64,000 nucleotides of DNA from the NCBI RefSeq assembly GCF_005233845.1, contig NZ_SZQL01000014.1, forward strand, positions 62,001 to 126,000. The letters are read 5' to 3'. This document shows, in pieces, positions 36,228 through 45,813 of this stretch. Position 1 is the first letter of the stretch. Each line of letters begins with the position of its first letter. Source of the stretch: Ilyomonas limi. GTDB taxonomy: Bacteria > Bacteroidota > Bacteroidia > Chitinophagales > Chitinophagaceae. A program made the position numbers and the translations under genes. The notes below the pieces were generated by a model. That model was given only the letters and a program-made list of their open reading frames with translations. It did not search any database and had not been told where the DNA came from.

Positions 36228-36686
36228 TTAGTGCCTGTTCTCTATTCTTTTATATAAGATATTAGAACCGCTATCAAGCGGAAAGTAGCCGGAAAGAAAA
36301 GTCAGCTTATTGTTTGAAACATCAATGAATGTTTTACGGGATGTGAAATCACTATCAAAAATTATTCTGTTAGTAAATTGTCCGGGCGGGATTAGCAAAC
36401 CTACTTCGGTTTCAACAGAAGTATCCCTGATTAGTATATAATGCCCGCTTGCAATTAAACTTCCACTCGAATATTTTTCATATGTTGAATCTGAAAACTT
36501 AAAAGTGTTCCCATTTCCGGCTGGGTATGTTACGGTTGGAATCATTCCATTCTGTGCTTGTCTTAACTCCCAGGTGCCAATAATAGAAGTGGCGCTGATA
36601 ACAGCATTTGTGCCTACATCTTTTTTGCAGCTACCCCAAAAAATGCTGATGGCTCCAAGACAAATTATTACAATAAAATATTTCAT
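36228..36686 (-). CDS. Lipocalin-like lipoprotein
   Basis: 152 aa. Lipoprotein signal with lipobox FWGSCKKD, then SIIGTWELRQAQNG, FKFSDSTYEKYSSG and SNNKLTFLSGY, the pattern of small beta-barrel lipocalin-like proteins (DUF4488/lipocalin-5 kind) common in Bacteroidota. Function unknown. Confidence 0.7.
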   Translation of the reverse strand: MKYFIVIICLGAISIFWGSCKKDVGTNAVISATSIIGTWELRQAQNGMIPTVTYPAGNGNTFKFSDSTYEKYSSGSLIASGHYILIRDTSVETEVGLLIPPGQFTNRIIFDSDFTSRKTFIDVSNNKLTFLSGYFPLDSGSNILYKRIENRH

Positions 36687-36831
36687 GACACACCTTTAAA
36701 TTATGTTTCCTACAACTTAAAAACCGTTGCATCGGATAGTTGCCAATCTCACATATTTATGCTATTTCCTTCGCCTGCTGCTGCTTATATTTTTGCATCA
36801 TAAACAAACAAAAAAACAAACATAAGCAGAC

Positions 36832-37413
36832 ATGAAAAAGACAACCCTATTCCGTGTATTGACATTCGTATTATTAATTGGTTTGCTCGCATCGTGCAGC
36901 AAGCATACCGATAAACCTGCTAACCCTGGCGGTGGCAACAATGGTGGTGGTGATAATGGTGGCGGAACGCCTCCGCCTACAGAGAGCTATTATGTAAAAA
37001 CGAAAATGGATGGTGCAGCATTAAATTATACAGGCAGCGTTAAAGCAATGCGTGTTGTAGATGAAGGCACACACATGCTTCAGATTCAAGGTATAAAAGG
37101 TGGTGGATCAACCGATGAAGTGGATTTGTTGGTTTATTCTGCAGAAGATGCAACTGCCGGCGAATACACCGAAGGCGAGCACGATACATACTTTATTTTG
37201 GGCGTATATGCACCACAAAACCGTGCTGATGATTTAGGCATTTTTTATGGCGGCGTGCATTTGGATGAAACTGCACCATTTACAATCAAAATCACGGAGA
37301 TGACAGATAAGTATGTAAAAGGTACTTTCAGCGGTACATTCTACGACAATGAAGGCAATGGCGACAACAAAAAAGTATTTACCGAAGGCGAATTTAAAGC
37401 GCCAATTCAATAA
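36832..37413 (+). CDS. Lipoprotein with Gly-rich linker, DUF6252-like
   Basis: 193 aa. Lipobox GLLASCSKH, then a low-complexity Gly/Asn/Pro linker (30-50) and a beta-rich domain with YYVKTKMDGAALNYTGSVKA, IKITEMTDKYVKGTFSGTFY and VFTEGEFKAPIQ. This layout is typical of Bacteroidota surface lipoproteins of the DUF6252/DUF5025 kind. Followed by a convergent terminator. Confidence 0.7.
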   Translation: MKKTTLFRVLTFVLLIGLLASCSKHTDKPANPGGGNNGGGDNGGGTPPPTESYYVKTKMDGAALNYTGSVKAMRVVDEGTHMLQIQGIKGGGSTDEVDLLVYSAEDATAGEYTEGEHDTYFILGVYAPQNRADDLGIFYGGVHLDETAPFTIKITEMTDKYVKGTFSGTFYDNEGNGDNKKVFTEGEFKAPIQ

Positions 37414-37477
37414 TGATTTAACCCCTGCATTTCAACCCTGTTCACCCTGTTTTTTCACCCTATTCCTTACACCCGTT

Positions 37478-37504
37478 AAAGGCACTCCATTTTGGTGTGC
37501 CTTT
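37478..37504. terminator. Hairpin between convergent genes
   Basis: AAAGGCACTCCA pairs with TGGTGTGCCTTT (one mismatch), T-rich after it. Lies at the 3' ends of the lipoprotein gene and the minus-strand membrane gene. Confidence 0.75.
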
Positions 37505-37505
37505 A

Positions 37506-38693
37506 TTATTTTTTGCAAAAGAATAAAATAATTGCAGTCAACGGAACCGACCACACGATGATGCGGAATATCCACAGGTAAACACGCTGCTTATTGGCAA
37601 TAGATTGCAGGTGGGCAAAGGACTTCGTAAATTCGGATAGATCTATGCTGGTGCTTGAATTGCTGAGTTCGGATTTGAATTGTAACACTTCCCGCTCTAC
37701 ATAATGCAACACGCCAAACTGGTTTTTTAATAGTACTTCGAGCAGGATGCTAAAAAGCAATGCGCCAATGGCAATAAGAATATTTTTAATGCTCCATGTG
37801 TCAACAAAATCAAACTGTGCCAATACCAGCAGAAATGCTGCGGGCACTGCAATCATTCTCGATTGTATATCGTTGACCGTAGCATAAATTTTCTTCGTGT
37901 ACTCCAGCTTGTCTTTATCTACTTTCGATTTTAAATCGTGGTAAGAAAATTTTTCTACATATAGCAAATGACTTTTCAGATAATTGTCATATACGGCATC
38001 CAGCGAAGACAATAACTTGCTAAAGCGTTCGTATGGAGGAAAAGGGAATAAAAACGAAATTACTTCTGTTGTAAAAATACTTTTGCGCTCTTCTTTGTCG
38101 TGCGCTTCGTACAGTTGTGTATGGAGTTGATATAAATAAGCAATGCGCCGCAAATCGTTTTGGTTGTATTGTATTACAATATTCAGCTTTCTTTTTGCAA
38201 ATAACACTATTTCTTTCGGCTCGCCAATGTTGTCTATCACATAATCGGAGATGAAAACCAGCAGCTCAATAAATTTCAAAACATCCTTATATTGTTCTAT
38301 TACTGCCGGGTCGGCTTGGTCAGCAGATAAGAAATGCAACTCCTGAATGTAAAAAAGAAAGGCTGGATATTGATAAGAATTGTCTTCCAAAAATTCATTT
38401 ACTGTTTCGTAATAGCAGCAGTGTTGCAGGTTTTTGGTGTACAGAACAACCGGAATTTTTGTTGTAGTGGCAGATTGTGGCTCGTCTCCGCCATCCAGTT
38501 TATCCAGCGGAATATATTCTCCATTAAGCAATACAAAGTCATCAGTAAGCCCCGATGCAGCCAACATTTTCAGCTCTTCTATAGCCTTGGAAGCAGGCAT
38601 AAGATGCCCGCTCAGCTCGCCCTCATCGTAGCGAGGCTGCACTAATTGTTGCCTGATATGGATAAGAAGGTCTAAGTCCTTGTTACGATTCAT
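37506..38693 (-). CDS. Membrane protein in operon with a NdpA-like gene
   Basis: 395 aa. A mostly helical soluble N-terminal part of about 280 residues (SDYVIDNIGEPKEIVLFAKR, KVDKDKLEYTKKIYATVNDI) is followed by two to three membrane segments: MIAVPAAFLLVLAQF, IKNILIAIGALLFSILLEVLL, and IFRIIVWSVPLTAIILFFC at the end. No domain recognised. Its start overlaps the stop of the upstream nucleoid-associated-like gene by 11 bases, so the two are translationally coupled. Confidence 0.6.
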   Translation of the reverse strand: MNRNKDLDLLIHIRQQLVQPRYDEGELSGHLMPASKAIEELKMLAASGLTDDFVLLNGEYIPLDKLDGGDEPQSATTTKIPVVLYTKNLQHCCYYETVNEFLEDNSYQYPAFLFYIQELHFLSADQADPAVIEQYKDVLKFIELLVFISDYVIDNIGEPKEIVLFAKRKLNIVIQYNQNDLRRIAYLYQLHTQLYEAHDKEERKSIFTTEVISFLFPFPPYERFSKLLSSLDAVYDNYLKSHLLYVEKFSYHDLKSKVDKDKLEYTKKIYATVNDIQSRMIAVPAAFLLVLAQFDFVDTWSIKNILIAIGALLFSILLEVLLKNQFGVLHYVEREVLQFKSELSNSSTSIDLSEFTKSFAHLQSIANKQRVYLWIFRIIVWSVPLTAIILFFCKK

Positions 38694-39690
38694 CGCTTTC
38701 CGATATTGGAAGCTTTTTGGTTAACTGATGTTTTAAATGGTCTGGTATATTTTTAATCAATAAATTGTTTTTTATATCATCATACACCACCGTATTGCCC
38801 AGCAATTTGCTGTCAAAAATAATGGTCAGTTCTTTACTATTGTACGAATAATATTTAAGGCTCTTCAACGTGTTGTGTCCTTTGAAGAAAGCACTCACCT
38901 GGTATTTTTCTGCCTGGGCAAAAGCAGTAAAGTTTTCAGGTGCATGCTGATTAATTAAATACGCCACAAAGCTCAGTTGTATATCTTCCCTGGCTTTCAT
39001 TTGCTGCTCGCAATAAGCAAATACCAATTCTTTTATTTGCTCTGTTTGCTCAATGGTGTAGCCGTTTTGGTACAAATAATCATTGATTGCCCGCTTCAAA
39101 TTCAGCGACGATTCTCTTGCCGAAGCATAATCGGTACAGCCAATAAAACGCCTGAAATAGTTGGAGATTTCTTTTTTACCCCGCGTAAAAGAAAGATATA
39201 TTTCTTCGCCGCTGTTCCATTTGCAGCAGTTGGTAAAGTTAGCTACATCCAGCTTTTCTATATCGAGGCGCGCATTGGCATTCACATCCAGGTTGTCGTT
39301 GATGATATAGCTTTCCTTATCGTTCAGCACAATTACGGCAACAAAGTCTTCGCCCATTTCAAAATGGCAAAACAGTACATAGCCGCCGGTTGCCAGAGCC
39401 ACTTCGTTGATGATATTTTCAAAATGTATAACGGCTTTGATGGTAAAATCGTAAAAGCTGATGTTGCCACTTAAATAATTGCACAAAAACGTTTGGTACG
39501 GATAGCTGTCGCGCGCCGCATCGAACGAGCCATAAATGGGATTGGACTTGTTGTAATACACCTGTTTTACCTCGCTCATAAAATGCTGGTGCACCCAGGT
39601 AATAGGCAGTTGTTTGGCGGCTGTGGTGAGGTTAGCTTGTTCGCCTTGTTTCTTTTCCAGTTTGTGGATCACCATATTCTTCACTTTCAT
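38683..39690 (-). CDS. NdpA/YejK-like nucleoid-associated protein
   Basis: 335 aa from the ATG at 39690. The N-terminus MKVKNMVIHKLEKKQGEQ and segments FINIIN-like FENIINEVALATGGYVLFCH, VIVLNDKESYIINDNLDVNA and IGCTDYASARESSLNLKRAI fit the NA37 family (37-kDa nucleoid-associated protein). In other bacteria such proteins bind the nucleoid, and family members also occur in some defence islands. Coupled to the downstream membrane protein. Confidence 0.75.
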   Translation of the reverse strand: MKVKNMVIHKLEKKQGEQANLTTAAKQLPITWVHQHFMSEVKQVYYNKSNPIYGSFDAARDSYPYQTFLCNYLSGNISFYDFTIKAVIHFENIINEVALATGGYVLFCHFEMGEDFVAVIVLNDKESYIINDNLDVNANARLDIEKLDVANFTNCCKWNSGEEIYLSFTRGKKEISNYFRRFIGCTDYASARESSLNLKRAINDYLYQNGYTIEQTEQIKELVFAYCEQQMKAREDIQLSFVAYLINQHAPENFTAFAQAEKYQVSAFFKGHNTLKSLKYYSYNSKELTIIFDSKLLGNTVVYDDIKNNLLIKNIPDHLKHQLTKKLPISESDES

Positions 39691-39822
39691 AAGGCAGATA
39701 TTGTTTGCTAACAAATTTAGCAAAATTATTGCCACAAATGAAATTTTTTCTTGTGAGTTAATAATTTATGAAGGCAGTAGTGCTAATAGGTGCAGAAGAA
39801 AACATTAAAATTATAATCTATG

Positions 39823-40254
39823 CTAATCTTGTGTTTTCAATATTTGCACTGTTTTTTCATCTTTTTGGCCGTTGAAAAACTTGTTTAAGACAGCCTGGAA
39901 AACCGGATCTGCATTGGGTAAAGCGGCAAATAAAGTCATAGATGATTTTAATTTTACATCATCGGGGTAGCCAAATATGTTTGTTGCATTATTGCCCTTG
40001 AGCCAAAGTAGTTCCTGGCAAATATTAATTAATCTGGTACCTAATAAGGGATGTTTTAAAAAGGATATTGCTTCTGTTTTGTCTTTAATGGCATAATACT
40101 GTGATGTTTCGCTAAAGCCCAGTCCTTGTATTTGTGGAAAAATATACCACATCCAGTGGCTTCTTTTTCTCCCATTTTTAATTTCTGCTAAAGCAATGTC
40201 GTAGTCTCTTCGCTGTGCATCTATAAAACGTTGCAGGTTGGGATTTCTTGTCAT
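39823..40254 (-). CDS. DUF1810 family protein
   Basis: 143 aa, typical family length. Signature: LQRFIDAQRRDYDIALAEIK, KRSHWMWYIFPQIQGLGFS and HPLLGTRLINICQELL, FGYPDDVKLKSSMTLFA. DUF1810 proteins resemble a calpastatin-like fold and are linked with NAD/ADP-ribose-related genes; no such genes are adjacent here. Confidence 0.9.
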   Translation of the reverse strand: MTRNPNLQRFIDAQRRDYDIALAEIKNGRKRSHWMWYIFPQIQGLGFSETSQYYAIKDKTEAISFLKHPLLGTRLINICQELLWLKGNNATNIFGYPDDVKLKSSMTLFAALPNADPVFQAVLNKFFNGQKDEKTVQILKTQD

Positions 40255-40664
40255 GGTTTAGTTATTTCATAGGGTGTTGGGTAGCATAAAAAATACCAAC
40301 ATGAAGTTACTGCATTCTTTTAAAATGCAGTGAAGTTGCAAGCAATAGGTGTTTTAAGACTATACATTACGGATGAAAGTAAATCAATTTTTATTATTAG
40401 GGGAATAAAGCATTTTTTAAAATACTACTTATCGGCGTATATTCATTGTCTTAAAAATAAGCAATCTTAACTATTTAAATGAAAATCACATTCGGTATGG
40501 AGAAGTATGTTCTATATTAGTAAGCTACGACTGTTGGACGAGCTTATAGTACCATACATACAGCAATGCAAAAGCCTAATGGTTAGTTAAGTCGCATTTG
40601 GTTGGCAGTATAAGGCGATAATAAAGACTACCTTTCGTTCCTTCTGTTATTTTAAAATGTATTC
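40255..40664. other. Gene-free stretch
   Basis: 410 bases between a minus-strand and a plus-strand gene. AT-rich, no gene, hairpin or repeat noticed; it should hold the promoter of the desaturase gene. Confidence 0.5.
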
Positions 40665-41420
40665 ATGATTTTTATTCTGTTATTTTTCTTTTTGCATTGG
40701 TTTCTATCGCTCTTCTTTCATTCTTTTTTCCTTCACCGTTATGCTTCTCATCAAATGTACACCATCAGCAAAGGATGGGAAAAAACCTTTTATTTTCTTA
40801 CCTGGTTTGTACAGGGTTCCTCTTATCTGGTACCAAGAGCGTATGGTGTAATGCACCGTATGCATCACGAGTACAGCGATACGGAGAAAGACCCACACTC
40901 GCCACATTTTTTTAACGATATATGGCAAATGATGTGGAATACCGCTAAAATATTCAGAGCTTTTAATACCGGCAAAAAACTGCCGGAGCAACAATTCACA
41001 TCTGAGTACCTACCTGTTTGGCATAAACTCGACCGCTTTGGCCACCATATACTTACAAGGGGCGTATTTGGCGCGGCTTATATTACTTTTTATATCCTTT
41101 TTGCTCCAAGTGCATGGTGGTTTTTGTTGTTGCCGATACATTTTTTAATGGGGCCAATCCAGGGTGCTATAGTTAACTGGTGTGGTCATAAATATGGTTA
41201 TAGCAATTATAAGAATGGCGATCATTCCAAAAACTCAACACCTTTTGGTGTACTGCTGATGGGCGAACTTTTTCAGAACAATCACCACTACGATAAAGAC
41301 AACGCCAACTTTGCGCGTAAATGGTATGAGTTTGATACTACCTACCTTATTATGCGTGCGTTGAACAAGATAGGTGTTATCAAATTAATACCAGTAATAC
41401 CGGTTCCGGTCAGGCATTAA
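40665..41420 (+). CDS. Acyl-CoA / fatty acid desaturase
   Basis: 251 aa, integral membrane protein. The His boxes are HRYASH, HRMHHEYSD and NNHHYD, with WCGHKYGY in addition. Four membrane segments. Introduces a double bond (delta-9 type) into acyl chains and adjusts membrane fluidity, using oxygen. Full length for the short bacterial form. Confidence 0.93.
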   Translation: MIFILLFFFLHWFLSLFFHSFFLHRYASHQMYTISKGWEKTFYFLTWFVQGSSYLVPRAYGVMHRMHHEYSDTEKDPHSPHFFNDIWQMMWNTAKIFRAFNTGKKLPEQQFTSEYLPVWHKLDRFGHHILTRGVFGAAYITFYILFAPSAWWFLLLPIHFLMGPIQGAIVNWCGHKYGYSNYKNGDHSKNSTPFGVLLMGELFQNNHHYDKDNANFARKWYEFDTTYLIMRALNKIGVIKLIPVIPVPVRH

Positions 41421-41664
41421 TTTATCAGCTGCAATCATTTTTGGTTATACTTTAAAGACATGCGCTTTACTAATTCTGGCGCCTGGCAAACTGCATCGAT
41501 AAAATAAATCAGCCTAAATCAATCATAAATAGTACCTTTAGAGCAATCATTTGAGCACTGCACATCGTAATTAAATAATTCTAATACAGGCTTTTGCCCC
41601 TATAAGTTACTTTCTTTACTTCGTACCTTTCTCAAATTCTTATTCATTACCAATCAAATACAAG

Positions 41665-41949
41665 ATGAACATCTTTGTTTCCAACTTAAGCTTTCAGGTA
41701 GAAAGCAATGACCTGAAAGATTTTTTTACGCCCTACGGAGAAGTAACTTCTTCAAAAGTGATTACGGACCGTGAAACCGGCAGAAGCCGTGGTTTTGGCT
41801 TTGTAGAAATGTCCAGCGATGATGCCGGCAACGAAGCTATCAGCAAGCTCAATGGGGCTATGGTAGATGGCAGGGCTTTATCAGTAACAGTAGCAAGGCC
41901 AAAAGAAAATTCCGGCAGCGGAACATTCAATAAGCGGAAATTCTATTAA
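41665..41949 (+). CDS. Short RRM RNA-binding protein
   Basis: 94 aa, one RRM: RNP2 IFVSNL, RNP1 RSRGFGFVEM, ending VARPKENSGSGTFNKRKFY with only a short tail. Sister of the longer RRM gene at 35589. Its terminator is a perfect 19-bp hairpin. Confidence 0.95.
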   Translation: MNIFVSNLSFQVESNDLKDFFTPYGEVTSSKVITDRETGRSRGFGFVEMSSDDAGNEAISKLNGAMVDGRALSVTVARPKENSGSGTFNKRKFY

Positions 41950-41954
41950 AAGCA

Positions 41955-41994
41955 GGAATGTGAAAAAGAGTAAACTTACTCTTTTTCACATTCC
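41955..41994. terminator. Intrinsic terminator
   Basis: Perfect 19-bp stem (41955-41973 with 41976-41994) with a two-base loop, A-rich and T-rich arms; can act in both directions. Confidence 0.92.
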
Positions 41995-42095
41995 TTAATA
42001 GCGCCATGCTATGGCTTTCAGTTATGTAACTGTCGGCTGCAATCAATCAGGATATTATGCTGCTAACTATGTAAAAATTTTAAAACACCAGTTGT

Positions 42096-42389
42096 ATGCG
42101 GATTATTAAAGAACACCTGTTGGCGGGCGATTATGTTTGGGGCAATGATAGTAATAACCTGCTGTCGGATGGTCCCACACGTAAGCGTTTCGACCGCTTT
42201 AGCGGTAATTGCATGTTGCATATCATCAATCTTTTTGATTGTTGTATAGATAAACTCACTATTGCGCAGGCACAAAAAATTGAATGCCTGATTCAAAAAG
42301 AATTACCGCTGGAGGCGAAAAGCGAGATATCGGTATTGCAATGGCTAAGGGGAAAGCATTTGCAGATTTTTAACCTCGAAGCTGTTTGA
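42096..42389 (+). CDS. Hypothetical protein
   Basis: 97 aa. Contains DGPTRKRFDRFSGNCMLHII and LTIAQAQKIECLIQKELPLE. Soluble, no motif recognised. Coding by its smooth composition and ATG after a terminator. Confidence 0.5.
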   Translation: MRIIKEHLLAGDYVWGNDSNNLLSDGPTRKRFDRFSGNCMLHIINLFDCCIDKLTIAQAQKIECLIQKELPLEAKSEISVLQWLRGKHLQIFNLEAV

Positions 42390-42462
42390 TTGTTTTAAAC
42401 AAAGTAGTATGTATAAAGCTACGATTGAGTATATAAGAAATACTTTGTAATAAAACTATACT

Positions 42463-42714
42463 GTGAAATTCTCCATAAATTATAAAGGAAAAGAAGTGAT
42501 GATAGATGTTACTTCGTGGAAAAGTACAATAAATAACCGGATAGAATTTTATGTAGTTTTTGCAGACCAGCAGGAAACCTTCATCAATTTTGTAAAGCGC
42601 ACGGGGCAAACGGATATTACGGAAGTATCTTCTTCGGCAGATTTAACTGCAGCCATCAAAGCGGTCATTAAAGACAAGCTGATTTATTTTACACAATACC
42701 CTAATAAATTATAA
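42463..42714 (+). CDS. Hypothetical protein
   Basis: 83 aa, starts with GTG at 42463 (KFSINYKGKEVMIDVTSWK). Alternating strands and an amphipathic C-terminal helix (SADLTAAIKAVIKDKLIYF). Function unknown; it may be coupled with the next small gene 86 bases later. Confidence 0.55.
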   Translation: MKFSINYKGKEVMIDVTSWKSTINNRIEFYVVFADQQETFINFVKRTGQTDITEVSSSADLTAAIKAVIKDKLIYFTQYPNKL

Positions 42715-42800
42715 ATAACAGTACGAAAAGCTGCCCGACACGGAGTGGCAGGAAATAAGGTACAAAAACGTTATACCATATATTTTATCAAAATTATTAT

Positions 42801-43049
42801 ATGACAAACGAGCAAATAGAACAATTTCTTACTTCAAAAACATTATCGAAAGTAATTGACATTAACTTTAAAAAACGAAATGCAATACGAGGCATGTTCG
42901 TGAATACGAGCGATTTTGAAGACCTGAAGTCGAAAAATCTATGGCGTATTATTACCGAAGCCAGAATAGAAGACTGGAAAAAAACGAAAGACATGGGACT
43001 GTCGCGTATTTACAACGGGTCTGATTTTACCAGACTGAAAGCCGAATAA
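42801..43049 (+). CDS. Hypothetical protein
   Basis: 82 aa, charged. MTNEQIEQFLTSKTLSKVID, then KKRNAIRGMFVNTSDFEDLK and TKDMGLSRIYNGSDFTRL. The FV..SDFEDLKSKNLWRI core resembles a small SH3-like or RNA-binding barrel, but no family can be named. Confidence 0.55.
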   Translation: MTNEQIEQFLTSKTLSKVIDINFKKRNAIRGMFVNTSDFEDLKSKNLWRIITEARIEDWKKTKDMGLSRIYNGSDFTRLKAE

Positions 43050-43092
43050 CTATAGCTTTTATTATTGGTTTACTATATGCCTTTTTCAGTGT

Positions 43093-43144
43093 GCCGGTGT
43101 CCTTCACCGGCAAATATTTATCTGTTGGTGAAGAGCACCAACAG
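43093..43144. repeat. Pair of adjacent palindromes
   Basis: First hairpin GCCGGTG (43093-43099) with CACCGGC (43105-43111); second hairpin CTGTTGGTG (43122-43130) with CACCAACAG (43136-43144). Both have 5-base loops and related GGTG/CACC stems, as in paired REP elements. Confidence 0.65.
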
Positions 43145-43313
43145 AGGCGCGAAAAGACAAAAAAGAACCGCTATTAAGTAGTTGTTTTCTTAATGCCGGG
43201 CATGAGCAAAAGCGCATTTATCAACCCTAATCATTTGTTATGTATTCCAATTATTTTCTTCATTTTGAAAATAAAAAGCGACCTTTATAGCTAATCAAAC
43301 ATAGAAAGAAACG

Positions 43314-43769
43314 ATGGGTAGATCTCAGCAAACACACCAGAAGAGAGAAAAAGAAAAGCAAAGAATACGGCAGCGCGAGGATAAAGCAGAGAAAATGCAG
43401 GAGCGAAAAGCAAATGCACAAAAAGGAAAAAGCCTGGATGATATGCTGGCGTACGTGGATGAAAACGGAAATCTTTCCTCTTCTCCGCCCGACCCTAAAA
43501 AGAAAAAACTATTTAATGCGGAAGATATGCAGATTGGCGTGCCCAAGCATGAGGAAACAGAAGCTGAAAACCCCGAGCGAACAGGCATCGTTACATTTTT
43601 CAATGGTTCCAAAGGCTTTGGCTTTGTAAAAGACGGGCAAACAGGCGAGAGTGCTTTTGTACATATAAACCAGCTATCCGGCCCGTTAAAGGAGAATGAT
43701 AAGGTAACTTACGAAGTGGAAATGGGGCACAGAGGGCTAAATGCAATTAATGTGAAAAAGATAGTATAG
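43314..43769 (+). CDS. Cold-shock domain protein with basic N-terminal extension
   Basis: 151 aa. Residues 1-45 are a strongly charged helix (QKREKEKQRIRQREDKAEKM). The cold-shock domain starts at about 88: TGIVTFFNGSKGFGFVKDGQ with RNP1 KGFGFV, then SAFVHINQLSG (RNP2). Binds single-stranded RNA or DNA. This extended form is typical of Bacteroidota; the extension may add RNA affinity. Confidence 0.92.
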   Translation: MGRSQQTHQKREKEKQRIRQREDKAEKMQERKANAQKGKSLDDMLAYVDENGNLSSSPPDPKKKKLFNAEDMQIGVPKHEETEAENPERTGIVTFFNGSKGFGFVKDGQTGESAFVHINQLSGPLKENDKVTYEVEMGHRGLNAINVKKIV

Positions 43770-43907
43770 TCTGCACTTGGCTTGCTATGCTTTATCCCAA
43801 CAAACACGAAAGTCTGTTTTCATTCTTTCCTCTTTTCCATGCTTCAGGTGTGGGCTTTTGTAACACTTTAATACAATTGTTACTACAAAAAAATTCTTGT
43901 CAGCCTC

Positions 43908-44975
43908 ATGTTCAGGACAGTAATTACCGGTACCGGAAGTTATATTCCAGGTGAAATAATAACGAATGCACACTTCGTTCAGCAACCTTTTTATACAGAA
44001 GATAATCAACCGATAAAGATTGAGCCGGAGATAATCATCGAAAAGTTTAGAAAAATAACAGGCATTGCAGAAAGACGCTATGTTGCGAAAGATTTAAACA
44101 CCTCAGATATTGCTGCCATAGCAGCAAAAGAAGCTATAGCAGATAGCGGTGTTGATGCGGAAACGTTGGACATGATTATTGTTGCACAAAACTTTGGCGA
44201 CGTAGATGCCTGTGGTATTCAGTCGGATGCCGTACCGGCAATTGCCAGCAGGGTAAAGCATTTGCTGAACATTGCTAATCCCCGTTGCATTGCGTATGAT
44301 ATACTGTTTGGCTGTCCTGGCTGGGTGCAGGGCATTATTCAGGCAGATGCTTTTTTTAAAGCAGGTATAGCAACGAAAGCGCTGGTGATAGGAGCTGAAA
44401 CGCTATCGCGCATAATAGATAATTATGACCGTGATAGTATGATATTTAGTGATGGTGCCGGTGCTACTGTTGTCGAGTATAAAGAAGCAAATGAAAGCGG
44501 CGTTCTTTCGGGCAGCGCACTAAGCCACTGCACCGGTGAAGCCGGCTATATTTATATGGGAAAATCCAATGCGCCGGATGCAGATGCCACCATAAAGTAC
44601 ATGAAGATGAAAGGCAGAAAAGTGTATGAATATGCTTTGAAATATGTACCGCAGGCTATAAAGGAGTGTATAGATAAAAGTGGTGTGGCAATAGAAGATA
44701 TCAAGAAAGTGTTTATACACCAGGCAAATGAAAAAATGGACGAAGCTATCATACAGGCGCTGTACAAACTGTACGGCTACAATGAAGCACCTGAAGCTAT
44801 TATGCCAATGTCCATTCATTACCTCGGCAATAGTTCTGTTGCCACTGTACCTACTTTATACGACCTGGTGTTGAAAGGAAAAGATAAAAATCATGCTGTA
44901 CAACAAGGCGATGCAGTTGTTTTTGCATCAGTTGGCGCCGGTATGAACATTAATGCTGTATGTTACAGAATGTAA
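43908..44975 (+). CDS. FabH-like 3-oxoacyl-ACP synthase III
   Basis: 355 aa, thiolase fold. Active-site Cys in LFGCPGWVQG, His in FIHQANEKMDEAI and Asn in HYLGNSSVATVP. Condensing enzyme that starts chains from an acyl-CoA and malonyl-ACP. FCPGW differs from housekeeping FabH ACSG, so this may belong to a secondary pathway. Stands alone, so the product cannot be inferred. Confidence 0.9.
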   Translation: MFRTVITGTGSYIPGEIITNAHFVQQPFYTEDNQPIKIEPEIIIEKFRKITGIAERRYVAKDLNTSDIAAIAAKEAIADSGVDAETLDMIIVAQNFGDVDACGIQSDAVPAIASRVKHLLNIANPRCIAYDILFGCPGWVQGIIQADAFFKAGIATKALVIGAETLSRIIDNYDRDSMIFSDGAGATVVEYKEANESGVLSGSALSHCTGEAGYIYMGKSNAPDADATIKYMKMKGRKVYEYALKYVPQAIKECIDKSGVAIEDIKKVFIHQANEKMDEAIIQALYKLYGYNEAPEAIMPMSIHYLGNSSVATVPTLYDLVLKGKDKNHAVQQGDAVVFASVGAGMNINAVCYRM

Positions 44976-45015
44976 CACCGTTGCGTTGATAAGCTAACCT
45001 TATAAAAACAACCTC

Positions 45016-45384
45016 TTATTCAATATAGTTGTCCAAAAGCTGGTTGGCAAAAGCATAGTCCACCTTTCGCTGGTAGGTAGCTATTTTATTTTCTTTACTG
45101 CTTACCATCATTATACTATCTGTTAATATCTCTATACGGTACACTCCGTTCTTTTTGCCTTCCGTACTCCATATTTGCAAATACCATTGATCATCAAAAG
45201 TAATAGTTAAGTTGTAAGTTGCTTTGGTAGATTTGCCATTAAGCCGCGTCAGCAGGTCAGCTTCCTCTGTTAAGTTGTCCAGAAATGAAAATGTTAGTAT
45301 CTCATCAGGAATCCTGTTGTACCAGGTGCCTACTATTTTATTGGCGTATTCTTTATGTTGGTCGCTTACCGGTTTATCATACAT
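45016..45384 (-). CDS. Hypothetical protein
   Basis: 122 aa, no signal peptide. VGTWYNRIPDEILTFSFLDN and ATYNLTITFDDQWYLQIWST suggest a small lipocalin-like barrel. Function unknown. Confidence 0.55.
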   Translation of the reverse strand: MYDKPVSDQHKEYANKIVGTWYNRIPDEILTFSFLDNLTEEADLLTRLNGKSTKATYNLTITFDDQWYLQIWSTEGKKNGVYRIEILTDSIMMVSSKENKIATYQRKVDYAFANQLLDNYIE

Positions 45385-45813
45385 AGTGCTGTTTTGTATT
45401 GTTTTAAGGGTAATTAAGTAAAGACGGCATTAATTAAGCCGAAAACAGGGAAAATGAATAATTAACATCCGAACGCCGTATCTGTGCCATTTATTGCAAG
45501 AGCGGGTGGTGAAAAGAGAGGAGCTGGCTACACTGCTCTTGGCCTTTGCATTTGGAAATGAACTGTACCAGCATGCAGACAAATTGTTATTGTACATTTT
45601 AGCTTGCAAAAAGTATTCTTTTACAAAATGTTACCATATAATAGCTTACATTCGCATGGTTATTACTCAACCACTCCTACTCGATTATCTTCTTCTCCAG
45701 CTTCATCAGGTAACAGGAATGACGAGCATATACAAAATAATCACAACGCTTTCTTTGGAACCAATTCACACAAGATTGCCGTTGGTATTTATTACATTTA
45801 ATTTTTTATCATT
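45385..45813. other. Gene-free stretch
   Basis: 429 bases between divergent genes. A 107-codon open frame (45494-45817) has a hydrophobic, codon-atypical translation and overlaps the helicase start; not accepted. It should hold promoters for both sides. Confidence 0.5.
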
